DNA of 13,886 bases from assembly GCA_041569895.1 (NCBI GenBank), contig JBFFXF010000198.1, positions 1 through 13,886 on the forward strand. The letters are read 5' to 3'. The notes under the pieces were generated by a model. That model was not told the DNA's origin, searched no databases, and was given only the letters and a program-made list of their open reading frames with translations. Numbering within the stretch: the stretch's first letter is position 1; every line of letters starts with the position of its first letter. Below are positions 1-6,575 of the stretch, piece after piece. Position numbers and translations under genes: made by a program. The DNA comes from JBFFXF01 sp041569895 (lineage in GTDB: Bacteria; Planctomycetota; UBA8108; JACQVS01).

Positions 1-1307
1 AAGCTCCGCGCGCCGTGACCCGAGACGCCACTCAGGTGGTAGGAGTCGTAGTGGTTCTGACCGCGCAGGAACTCCTTGTACTTCGTGACCTCGTACGGCA
101 GGTGCACCTTGTGGCACGTCGAGCAGAACTCCGGCGACCGGTGGATCTCCGGCTTCAGGAACGTGCGCCGGTGAAACTCGGGCTTCGCCTTGACGAGCTG
201 GTTGTTGATCCACTGGAGCACGGGGCTCTCGCTGAAGGCGAAGGGGTAGTGCAGGGGCTCCTCGATGGTGTACGCCGCGTTGCCGCGCAGGCTGTTGACG
301 TGGGTGATCGCGTGACAGACCGTGCAGGTGATGCCCGCGTGCGCGGTCGGGTCGTTGACGTCGTCGTAGTTCGGGTCGTCGAAGCGTCCGCTGAAGAAGG
401 GCACCGGATCGTGGCACCCCGCGCACCACCGCGCCGCCTGCGTCGTGCCGTCGCGCTCCAGCGCGACACGCCGCGTCTCGCGGACGCTGAAACGGTACGC
501 CGGATTGTTGAACGAGCTGAAGTGGTGCGCCGAGTGGAACCAGTCGGCGTAGGTGTCGGGGTGGCAGCGCAGGCAGTACTCGTCCGCCATCAGGACGTCC
601 TGCGAGATAAAGTTTCCGGTCGCCGTGCGCGCCAGCGACGGCTCGAAGTAGCGCTCCCCCTCGGCGGGCCCGACCTCGTTCCACCGCCTCGGGTCCTGTG
701 CGTGGAAGACGACCATCAGCCCGACGGTGACCGCGACGCCGGCGCCCCACGCCGCGCCCCAGCGCCACGCCACCGCCGGTCCGGCGAGCCGGTGAAAGAC
801 GTAGAGGACGACGGCGACGACCGGTCCCAGCACGTGCACCCAGTACGCGATCGAGTTCCACGGCTGGCCGAGATCGCGCTTCATCAGCACGAGCCCCGCC
901 AGGATGACGAGACAGCTCACCGAGAAGAGCGACAGCCCGGCCCGCACGGCTCGACGATTCGGCCGCCGCAGCCCCGTGCGCATGTGGAGCACGCCGAAGA
1001 GCACGAACGGGACCACCATGACGACGCCGAGCGCCAGGTGGAGCAGGAACATCCAGAAGTAGAAGACGGTCTGGTACGGCTGCCCGGTGGCCCACTGGAG
1101 GAGCGTGATGGCGCCGAGGTACACGCCGGTGGCGCCGAGGATGGCCACCGACACGAAGATCGCCACGAGGAGCGTCCTCAGGCGCGGGGAGACGGCCGGG
1201 GTGTACGGCCTCCCGCGAGCGTCACGACGCTGGTCACGACGCTGGTCGCTGCGCTGGTCTCGATGCTGGTCCCGATGCCGATCGGGGCGCTGGTTGATTG
1301 CGGTCAT
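1..1307 (-). CDS. Membrane-anchored multiheme cytochrome c, C-terminally cut by window edge
   Basis: Partial gene: 435 codons from the ATG at 1307 to the window edge, no stop reached. Residues 1-40 are charged and hydrophilic. About five hydrophobic segments follow (near 44-70, 81-108, 124-142, 153-172 and 185-201), then a soluble domain with four CXXCH haem-c motifs: CLRCH 245-249, CAGCH 295-299, CTVCH 328-332 and CSTCH 395-399. Stretches such as SSFNNPAY (264-271) and GQNHYDSYHLSGVSGHG (416-432) recall multiheme cytochromes with a cytochrome c554-like domain. This is family recognition by eye. Histidines H90/H108 and H158/H172 inside two membrane segments could ligate b-type haem, which is inference. 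The likely role is electron transfer between the quinone pool and periplasmic partners; the partner and reaction are unknown. The start rests on the TTGACC/TATAAT promoter about 80 bases upstream and the lack of a nearer in-frame ATG upstream; no strong ribosome site is seen. More haem motifs probably lie beyond the edge. Confidence 0.85.
   Translation of the reverse strand, partial: MTAINQRPDRHRDQHRDQRSDQRRDQRRDARGRPYTPAVSPRLRTLLVAIFVSVAILGATGVYLGAITLLQWATGQPYQTVFYFWMFLLHLALGVVMVVPFVLFGVLHMRTGLRRPNRRAVRAGLSLFSVSCLVILAGLVLMKRDLGQPWNSIAYWVHVLGPVVAVVLYVFHRLAGPAVAWRWGAAWGAGVAVTVGLMVVFHAQDPRRWNEVGPAEGERYFEPSLARTATGNFISQDVLMADEYCLRCHPDTYADWFHSAHHFSSFNNPAYRFSVRETRRVALERDGTTQAARWCAGCHDPVPFFSGRFDDPNYDDVNDPTAHAGITCTVCHAITHVNSLRGNAAYTIEEPLHYPFAFSESPVLQWINNQLVKAKPEFHRRTFLKPEIHRSPEFCSTCHKVHLPYEVTKYKEFLRGQNHYDSYHLSGVSGHGARS
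1217..1295. repeat. 12-base tandem repeat inside the cytochrome N-terminus
   Basis: On the plus strand GCTGGTC recurs with an exact 12-base period at 1229, 1241, 1253 and 1265, with degraded units at 1217, 1277 and 1289. Read on the minus strand in the gene's frame, it encodes roughly residues 5-30, an Arg/Asp/Gln/His-rich stretch with the four-residue unit RDQ(H/R). The period is a multiple of three, so copy-number changes would keep the reading frame. Confidence 0.85.
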
Positions 1308-1394
1308 CGCCCGAAGCGGGCACGTGCGGATCGAAGTCCCCGAGGCGCCTCGAGCGGCTCCAGCGGGAGCACGTATGAAAGAGCCCAGACCGCA

Positions 1395-1422
1395 ATTATA
1401 GGCTCGCCGGATGGCGGGTCAA
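1395..1422 (-). promoter_or_regulatory. Sigma-70-type promoter for the cytochrome gene
   Basis: Read on the minus strand, TTGACC (1422-1417) is followed after 16 bases by a perfect TATAAT (1400-1395). The predicted start of transcription is near 1388, leaving a leader of about 80 bases before the ATG at 1307. The match is strong for such GC-rich DNA. Confidence 0.7.
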
Positions 1423-1488
1423 TCTCGGCCGCGCCCACCCCCCCCCGACCGGCCGGGCTCGGGCGGGCTCCCGAAACCCGGAAGTCGG

Positions 1489-1517
1489 TTGACGGTTCGC
1501 GCGCGCCCGGGAACAAT
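1489..1517 (+). promoter_or_regulatory. Probable promoter for the Bax-inhibitor-1 family gene
   Basis: TTGACG at 1489-1494 is followed after 17 bases by AACAAT at 1512-1517, which keeps four of six -10 consensus positions. Transcription would start near 1524, giving a leader of about 130 bases that contains the hexamer array. The -35 box is good and the -10 box only fair. Confidence 0.5.
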
Positions 1518-1549
1518 TCTCTGTGTGATTGAGTGTCGGGCAGACCTTC

Positions 1550-1591
1550 GTTCCGATATCCGCTCCGATACCCGTACCCATACCGCGTCCC
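1550..1591. repeat. Degenerate hexamer array (NTNCCS)n upstream of the Bax-inhibitor gene
   Basis: Seven consecutive six-base units in register: GTTCCG, ATATCC, GCTCCG, ATACCC, GTACCC, ATACCG, CGTCCC. It resembles the GTNCCC arrays at 9131-9172 and, reverse-complemented, 9485-9508. It lies in the predicted transcribed leader and is not needed for any protein, since the gene's ribosome site lies downstream at 1641-1648. Confidence 0.6.
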
Positions 1592-1640
1592 GGATCCGGA
1601 GGGCCCAGCCGTGGTTCGACGGCAGGCCGGGCGAGACGGC

Positions 1641-1648
1641 AAGGAGAG
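1641..1648 (+). promoter_or_regulatory. Ribosome binding site fixing the start at 1655
   Basis: AAGGAGAG lies with its AGGAG core eight bases before the ATG at 1655. The frame stays open further upstream to an ATG at 1529, but that extension would translate the low-complexity hexamer array into a Pro/Ile-rich peptide unlike the family, so 1655 is chosen. Confidence 0.8.
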
Positions 1649-1654
1649 ACTGAC

Positions 1655-2374
1655 ATGAGTGACGTCACCACCGCGGACATGGAGTTCCCGCGACCCGGCG
1701 TGGCCGCCGAGGCGATCCCCAGCGAGCGGGTGAAATTCATCCAGCGAACCTACCTCCATCTGGCGACGGCGATCCTCGCGTTCGCCGGCATCGAGGCGGC
1801 GCTGATCATGTCGGGCGTCGGCGAGACGGTCGCCGAGGCGATGCTCTCGGTGAGCTGGATCGGCTGCCTGCTGGCGTTCATGGTGGTGTCGTGGATCGCC
1901 GAGAAGTGGGCGCGGTCGAGCACCTCGGTCGGGCTCCAGTACCTCGGGCTCGGGGTCTTCATCGTCGCCGAGGCGTTCATATTCCTGCCGCTCCTCTATA
2001 TCGTCAACGGCATCGGCAAGGGCGAGGTGATCGGCCAGGCCGCCAACCTGACGCTGGTGCTCTTCGGCGCGCTTACCGCCGTGGCGCTCTTCACGCGCAA
2101 GGACTTCTCCTTCCTCGGGAGCATCCTCGCGATCGGCGGGCTGATCGCCATGGGAGTGATCGTCTTCGGCATCATCTCCGGATTCGGTCTCGGCCTCTGG
2201 TTCTCGGCCATCATGGTGGTCTTCGCCTCCGCCGCGATCCTCTACTCGACCTCGAACGTCCTGCATCACTACCGCACCGACCAGCACGTCGCCGCGTCGC
2301 TGAGCCTCTTCGCGGGTGTCGCGCTCCTGTTCTGGTACCTCATCCAGGTGGTGCTGTCGTTCTCGAACGAGTGA
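1655..2374 (+). CDS. Bax inhibitor-1/YccA family membrane protein
   Basis: A 239-residue integral membrane protein, normal length for bacterial members of the Bax inhibitor-1 (UPF0005) family. A 25-residue hydrophilic N-terminus is followed by about seven hydrophobic segments (near 34-52, 62-81, 96-116, 131-146, 152-175, 179-197 and 212-235). The first segment begins RTYLHLATAI, and the stretch near the end, SNVLHHYRTDQHVAASLSLFA (split here over residues 200-220), is typical of the family. Relatives elsewhere act as pH-sensitive calcium leak channels or in membrane-protein quality control; the role here is unknown. It is transcribed alone from its own promoter, divergent from the cytochrome and convergent with the DUF885 gene, whose stop lies only 28 bases away. 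No clear terminator hairpin was found in that gap. Confidence 0.92.
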   Translation: MSDVTTADMEFPRPGVAAEAIPSERVKFIQRTYLHLATAILAFAGIEAALIMSGVGETVAEAMLSVSWIGCLLAFMVVSWIAEKWARSSTSVGLQYLGLGVFIVAEAFIFLPLLYIVNGIGKGEVIGQAANLTLVLFGALTAVALFTRKDFSFLGSILAIGGLIAMGVIVFGIISGFGLGLWFSAIMVVFASAAILYSTSNVLHHYRTDQHVAASLSLFAGVALLFWYLIQVVLSFSNE

Positions 2375-2402
2375 TCCGCGGGGGTCGCGTGGCGGCGCCG
2401 GG

Positions 2403-4154
2403 TCAGCGGGTCGTCGAGGCGATCCAGCTCTCGACCAGCTCCTCGAGGACCGTCAGCGGCACGGCGCCGTTGCGCAGGACGACGTCGTGGAACTCGCGCA
2501 CGTCGAACCTCGCCCCGAGCGCCGACTCGGCGCGCTCGCGCAACTCGCGGATCTTGAGCTCGCCTATCTTGTAGGCGATCGCCTGGCCCGGCCACGCGAT
2601 GTAGCGATCGATCTCCGTCTCGATGGTGTGGCGGGAGAGGGCGCTGTTTTCCGCCATGTAATCGATCGCTTGCCGTCGCGTCCAGCCGAACGCGTGGATG
2701 CCGGTGTCGATGACGAGCCGGCACGCGCGCCAGATCTCGTACGTCAGCCGTCCGAAGTCGCTGTGGGGGTCCTCGTAGAAGCCCACCTCGAGGCCGAGCC
2801 GCTCGGCGTAGAGCGCCCAGCCCTCGACGAACGCGGTGAAGCCCGAGAAGCGGCGGATCTCGGGGAGGTCGAGCTCCTGCTGCAGCGCGATCTGCAGGTG
2901 GTGGCCCGGCACCGCCTCGTGGAGCGACAGCGCCTCGACCTCGTGGCGCGGCCTGCTGCGGAGGTCGTAGGTGTTGACGGCGTAGATCCCGGCGCGGCTG
3001 CCGTCGGCGGCGCCCGGCTTGTAGTAGGCCGCCGGAGTCTTCGGCGCGACGTAGTCCGGCACCGGCTCGACGCCGTACGGGAGACGCGGAAGCTTCTCGA
3101 AGAGGCGCGGCAGCTTGCCGTCCATCGACTTGAGGATGAAGGCCACCTCGCGCAGCAACTCCTCGGGCGTGTCGAAGTAGAACCGGTCGTCGGCGCGGAG
3201 ATGCTCCACGAACTCGGCGAATCCGCCCCGGAAGCCGACGCGGCCGATCAGCGCGTCCATCTCGTCGCGGATGCGCGCGACCTCGCGCAGGCCCGTCTCG
3301 TGGACGTCCTCCGGCGTGACGTCGAGCGTCGTGAAGCGGCGGACCCGGAACGCGTAGAACTCCTCCCCGCCGGGCAGGGCCGAGCAGCCGATCTCCTCGC
3401 GGGCGGCCGGGACGTACTCCTCGCGCAGGAACTCCAGGAACCGGCGGAACCCCGGCACCACGGAATCGGCGATGGCGCCGCGTCCGAGCCGCTCGAGCCG
3501 CGAGCGCTCGGCGGCGGGCATCGCATCGGGAAACGCGCGGAACGGAGCGAAGAGGAGGCTCTTCTCGGGCGCGTCGACGATGTGCGGCTCGAGGGTCCGC
3601 TCGTGGCCGGCGAGCGTCACCGAGGGAAGGACGCGTCCCTCGGCGATGCCGAGACGCATCAGCTCGATGTGCTGGTCGGTCCAGCCGCGGAACGCCGCCA
3701 GTCGCGCGACGTATCGGTCGTAGTCGGCGGCGTCGCGGAGCGGCACCTGCCGGGGCAGCTCGGGGAAGCGCACGTGGAAGCCGTTCGAGCCGGTGATCGG
3801 CATCAGGTGGCTGCCGTGCTCGTACTCCGAGATGAAGTCCGACTTCTGGCGCTCGAAGACGTCGTGGGTGACGCGATCGCGCTCGGTGAGAGCGTCGCGA
3901 TCGATGGTGCGAAGGCGCTCGAGAAAGCCACGCTGCGCCGCCAGCCGCCGGTGGTGATTCTCGGGGCTCTCGTCGGGAAGCCGGTCGCCCCGGCGGTGGT
4001 CGCCGACCCGGATGCTCGCGAAGAGAGGATACTCTCCGAGCCGGTACTCCCACTCGTCCGCCAGCAGCCGCTGGAGCGCCACGCCGGCAGTGTTCGCGTT
4101 GGTGCCCTCGCGGTACATGTCAGCTCGCGTGACCTCCGGGGAAGAACGACTCAT
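2403..4154 (-). CDS. DUF885 family zinc-dependent peptidase-like protein
   Basis: A 583-residue protein of the DUF885 family, putative metallopeptidases of about this size. The diagnostic motif is LHEAVPGHHLQI at 411-422: H412, E413 and H418 fit an HExxxGHH-type zinc site. A glutamate-rich helix FVEGWALYAERLG (442-454) could supply the third ligand, and the C-terminal stretch around AENSALSRHTIETEIDRYI (501-519) is also typical. No signal peptide is visible, so a cytoplasmic location is inferred; many relatives are secreted or lipoproteins. The substrate is unknown, presumably peptides. The start is uncertain. The ATG at 4154 lacks a ribosome site and sits inside the end of a dispersed repeat. 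The in-frame ATG at 4118 (residue 13) has a GGAGG at 4133-4137, though at a long spacing of 14 bases, and still keeps the whole conserved region. Its M19 neighbour lies upstream on the same strand across the repeat. Confidence 0.9.
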   Translation of the reverse strand: MSRSSPEVTRADMYREGTNANTAGVALQRLLADEWEYRLGEYPLFASIRVGDHRRGDRLPDESPENHHRRLAAQRGFLERLRTIDRDALTERDRVTHDVFERQKSDFISEYEHGSHLMPITGSNGFHVRFPELPRQVPLRDAADYDRYVARLAAFRGWTDQHIELMRLGIAEGRVLPSVTLAGHERTLEPHIVDAPEKSLLFAPFRAFPDAMPAAERSRLERLGRGAIADSVVPGFRRFLEFLREEYVPAAREEIGCSALPGGEEFYAFRVRRFTTLDVTPEDVHETGLREVARIRDEMDALIGRVGFRGGFAEFVEHLRADDRFYFDTPEELLREVAFILKSMDGKLPRLFEKLPRLPYGVEPVPDYVAPKTPAAYYKPGAADGSRAGIYAVNTYDLRSRPRHEVEALSLHEAVPGHHLQIALQQELDLPEIRRFSGFTAFVEGWALYAERLGLEVGFYEDPHSDFGRLTYEIWRACRLVIDTGIHAFGWTRRQAIDYMAENSALSRHTIETEIDRYIAWPGQAIAYKIGELKIRELRERAESALGARFDVREFHDVVLRNGAVPLTVLEELVESWIASTTR

Positions 4155-4289
4155 GAGGAACGCAGGAAATCGGGGAAGTCGGGAAGGTCCGTTCTATATT
4201 CAGGCCTCGAGCGAGCTCGCGAAGCTCAACCCCATCAATCCATCCGTTTCCTTTCTTCCTGCGCTTCATGCCTTCCTCCTGGGTCGTCT
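4143..4289. repeat. Dispersed inverted-repeat element, copy A
   Basis: Both ends carry related sequence in opposite orientation. The left end, read on the minus strand from 4169 to 4143, and the right end, 4263-4289 on the plus strand, share a core like TGCNTTCCTCNTGRRTCGT. The same core ends copy B at 9430-9456; the left end here matches it at 22 of the first 24 bases. The interior GAGCGAG...CCCCATC...ATCCATCCGTTTCCT (4209-4251) also matches copy B at 9374-9416 with few changes. The element fills the gap between the M19 and DUF885 genes and overlaps the 5' end of the latter. It encodes no transposase, so a MITE-like or structural repeat is the best description; the family is not identified. 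Confidence 0.65.
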
Positions 4290-4304
4290 CGAAGAAGGAA
4301 ACGG
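4244..4304. repeat. Long imperfect hairpin downstream of the M19 gene
   Basis: CCGTTTCCTTTCTTC (4244-4258) is complementary to GAAGAAGGAAACGG (4291-4304) over 14 base pairs with one bulged base, leaving a 32-base loop. Read on the minus strand it begins about 18 bases after the M19 stop codon. It could end or stabilise that transcript, but no T tract follows, so it is not called a classical terminator. Confidence 0.55.
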
Positions 4305-4321
4305 GGCGCGGAGGTCTCGCC

Positions 4322-5398
4322 TCATGCCAGCACCTCGCCGAGGAACCGGAGCCAGTTGCCGTGCATGATCGCCGCGACGTCCTCGTCGCTGTAGCCCCGT
4401 CTCGAGAGGATCGGCGCCAGCTTCTGGAGGTCCTCGATGGTGTCGAGATCGCTCGGCGACTGCTCGCCGCCGAAGCCGCCGTCGAGGTCCGAGCCGATCG
4501 CGGCGTGCCTCGCGTCGCCCGCAAGCTGGCAGACATGGTCGATGTGGTCGGCGACCGTCTCGAGCGTCACCGACTTGTTGTCGCTCTTGCCGATCACCCA
4601 CCCCGGCTGGAGCATCCACGCGTCGAGGGCGGCGCCGATCACGCCGTTGCGCTCGATGATCGCCCGCAGCTGATCGTCGCTGAACTGCCGCTGATGCGGC
4701 ACGAGCGCCCGGCAGTTGTTGTGGCTGGCGAGCACGGGCCCGCCGTGGCGATCGATCGCCTCCCGGAACGCCCGGTCCGAGCAGTGCGTGAGGTCGAGCG
4801 GCACGCCCAGCCGTTCCATCTCGCCGAGGATCTCGACGCCGCGCTCCGAGAGGCCGAGCTCCGTGCCCGTGCCGCCGGCGTACCGTCCCGGGCCGTAGTG
4901 CGTCAGGCCGAGGAGGCGCAGCCCGAGCTCGTGCCACTCCTCGAGCTCTGCGGGCTCGCCGATCGGGTCCGCTCCTTCCATGCTGATCACCACGCCGAGG
5001 GGCGGCGCGTCGTCGACATTATCGGACTGCGCTTCCCACTCCCGCCACGCGCGCACATGATCGTCGAGCGCCGCGGCGCCGGTGATCACGCGCAGGACGC
5101 CGTCCCGTTCCAGGGCGCGGTAGTAGGCGAGCTGCCCCCAGGCGACGGCGTGCGCCTGCTGCCACGAGCCGTAGTCGATGTGGTGGTCGACGCGTCCCGT
5201 CGACCGGGCGAGGAGCGTGGCGATGCTCACAGCGATGCGTCCGCGGCGGAGCTCCGGGATGCCGACCGTCGTCCGCCCCCGTCCTCCGCCGGAGAGGCGT
5301 GCCTCGTTCGTCCGCACGGTCAGTGTCGGGATCAACAGATCGCGATTCCACTGCAGCGCGTTCCACGCGAGATCGAGGTGAGAATCGACGATGATCAT
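4322..5398 (-). CDS. M19 family (membrane/renal dipeptidase-type) zinc dipeptidase
   Basis: A 358-residue protein of peptidase family M19, which hydrolyses dipeptides, often with a D-residue at the C-terminal position, using two zinc ions in a TIM barrel. By alignment with renal dipeptidase the expected metal ligands are all visible: H7 and D9 in DSHLDLAW, the bridging E141 in ISMEGADP, H205 in LTHCSDRAF, H226 in LASHNNCRAL, and D304 in IGSDLDGGFG. No signal peptide or membrane segment precedes the HxD motif, so it is probably cytoplasmic. The start at 5398 places that motif at the usual extreme N-terminus and has an AGGTGG-like site just upstream. The frame is open far beyond, to 6655, but only as antisense of the aldolase gene. 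It is divergent from the aldolase gene across a 150-base promoter region and followed by the repeat element. Confidence 0.94.
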   Translation of the reverse strand: MIIVDSHLDLAWNALQWNRDLLIPTLTVRTNEARLSGGGRGRTTVGIPELRRGRIAVSIATLLARSTGRVDHHIDYGSWQQAHAVAWGQLAYYRALERDGVLRVITGAAALDDHVRAWREWEAQSDNVDDAPPLGVVISMEGADPIGEPAELEEWHELGLRLLGLTHYGPGRYAGGTGTELGLSERGVEILGEMERLGVPLDLTHCSDRAFREAIDRHGGPVLASHNNCRALVPHQRQFSDDQLRAIIERNGVIGAALDAWMLQPGWVIGKSDNKSVTLETVADHIDHVCQLAGDARHAAIGSDLDGGFGGEQSPSDLDTIEDLQKLAPILSRRGYSDEDVAAIMHGNWLRFLGEVLA

Positions 5399-5548
5399 GC
5401 GACCACCTGGCTTGTCGCTCCGGAGGCTCCCGCGAGGCTCGACCCGCCGGCGAAAATGGCGGGCTCGGCGGCCCCGGGATCTGATAGAATCGCCCGTCTC
5501 TGGCCACCCATTCAATAACACAACTTCGCGACACATGAAAGTGACGTG
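5399..5548. promoter_or_regulatory. Divergent control region, M19 dipeptidase / aldolase
   Basis: For the plus strand, TGATAGAAT at 5482-5490 is an extended -10 element (TG-N-TAGAAT, five of six matches) without a good -35, about 58 bases before the aldolase start. Upstream are the palindrome CTCCGGAG (5419-5426) and an inverted repeat CCCGCC (5443-5448) / GGCGGG (5458-5463) with a nine-base spacer, a possible operator. No convincing minus-strand promoter was found for the dipeptidase. Confidence 0.4.
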
Positions 5549-6541
5549 ATGGCGAGCAGAAGCGACCTGGCTCTCCGGATCGACGGCGTCGTCGTCGCCG
5601 CCTTCACGCCGATGACGCCCGAGGGCGCGCTCGACGTGGCGCGGGTCGGGCCGCTGCTCGACCACTACGAGCGCTTCGGCGTGTCCGGCGTGTACGTCAC
5701 GGGCAGCACGGGGGAGGGTGTGTCGCTGACGATGACCGAGCGCCGCCAGGCGATCGACGCGTTCGTGGGCGCCGGGCGCGGGCGATTCCCCGTCATCGTC
5801 CAGGTGGGACGCAACTCGCTGCGCGAGGCGCGCGAGCTCGCCGCGCACGCGGAGGCCGCCGGCGCGGATGCCATCTCGTCGACGCCACCGAGCTACTTCC
5901 GGCCGACGTCGCTGTCGAATCTCGTCGACTGCATGATCGAGGTGACCGCCGGCGCGCCCGGCCTGCCGTTTTACTACTATCACATCCCGGAGCTCACCGG
6001 CGTGGACTCGCGCATGGTCGACTTCCTGCGCGAGGGCGGCGATCGCCTCGCGACGCTCGCGGGGCTGAAGTTCACGTCGAGCGACCTGAACGAGCTCCAG
6101 GCGTGCGTCGAGCTCGACGGCGGTCGCTTCGAGGTGCTCTCCGGCAAGGACGAGATGCTCCTCGGCGCGCTGGCGCACGGCGCCCGTGGCGCAGTCGGGA
6201 GCACGTACAACATCGCCGCTCCGCTCTACCACCGCCTGCGAGCCGCCTTCGCCGCGGGCGACATCGAGACCGCGAGGCGCTGTCAGTCGCGGTCGATCGC
6301 GCTCGTCGACGTGTTGCGGCGTTACCGCCTGATCCCGGCGCAGAAGGCCGTGATGCGCCTGATCGGCGTCGATTGCGGGCCGACGCGGCTCCCGCACGTG
6401 CCGCTCACCGGCACGCAGCTCGACTCGCTCCGCCGCGACCTCGACGAGATCGGCTTCTTCGAGTGGAGCGGCGCGGCCGACGCCGCAGGCGGTCGAGGCA
6501 GGGGAGACGCCACGGGCGCGCCGAGATCGTCCGTCGGATGA
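5549..6541 (+). CDS. N-acetylneuraminate lyase-like aldolase (DapA/NanA superfamily)
   Basis: A 330-residue class I aldolase of the dihydrodipicolinate synthase/N-acetylneuraminate lyase family. Visible landmarks are the carboxylate-binding loop TGSTGEG (51-57), the catalytic tyrosine Y144 in FYYYHIPELTGV (141-152), and the Schiff-base lysine K174 in AGLKFTSSD (171-179). YHIP..TGV, LKF.S.DL and GAVGSTYN (214-221) resemble animal-type N-acetylneuraminate lyases more than dihydrodipicolinate synthase, so reversible cleavage of N-acetylneuraminate or a related 2-keto acid to pyruvate plus an aldehyde is the best guess. The substrate is not proven. The last 25 residues are Gly/Ala/Arg-rich and lie beyond the usual family length. 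ATG 5549 is preferred; GTG directly before it (5546) is equally possible, and neither has a strong ribosome site. It stands alone downstream of an extended -10 promoter. Confidence 0.85.
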   Translation: MASRSDLALRIDGVVVAAFTPMTPEGALDVARVGPLLDHYERFGVSGVYVTGSTGEGVSLTMTERRQAIDAFVGAGRGRFPVIVQVGRNSLREARELAAHAEAAGADAISSTPPSYFRPTSLSNLVDCMIEVTAGAPGLPFYYYHIPELTGVDSRMVDFLREGGDRLATLAGLKFTSSDLNELQACVELDGGRFEVLSGKDEMLLGALAHGARGAVGSTYNIAAPLYHRLRAAFAAGDIETARRCQSRSIALVDVLRRYRLIPAQKAVMRLIGVDCGPTRLPHVPLTGTQLDSLRRDLDEIGFFEWSGAADAAGGRGRGDATGAPRSSVG

Positions 6542-6575
6542 CGCGAGCGATCGTTCGTTCTCGCGGACGAGCCTG

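Larger units (their letters stand above)
1308..1654. other. Divergent intergenic region between cytochrome and Bax-inhibitor genes
   Basis: This 347-base gap holds two back-to-back promoters (minus at 1395-1422, plus at 1489-1517), a run of nine C residues at 1438-1446 between them, and a degenerate hexamer array at 1550-1591. No convincing gene lies inside; the open frames crossing it are composition artefacts of GC-rich DNA. Confidence 0.7.

Noticed and set aside
15..1532. Long plus-strand open frame of about 500 codons
   Set aside because: It is antisense to the cytochrome gene, whose minus-strand frame has CXXCH motifs and membrane helices. The plus frame gives an Arg/Val/Asp-rich product with no domain, typical of shadow frames in GC-rich DNA.
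2375..2402. Bidirectional terminator between the convergent Bax-inhibitor and DUF885 genes
   Set aside because: The 28-base gap shows no convincing stem-loop or T tract.
2269..4394. Long open frames on both strands over the DUF885 gene
   Set aside because: Their translations are Arg/Ala/Pro- or Glu/Val-rich with no family features; the DUF885 frame carries the HExxxGHH motif and natural composition.
6542..6565. Intrinsic terminator after the aldolase gene
   Set aside because: CGCGAG (6542-6547) and CTCGCG (6560-6565) can pair, but the stem is only 6 bp with a 12-base loop and no T tract follows.
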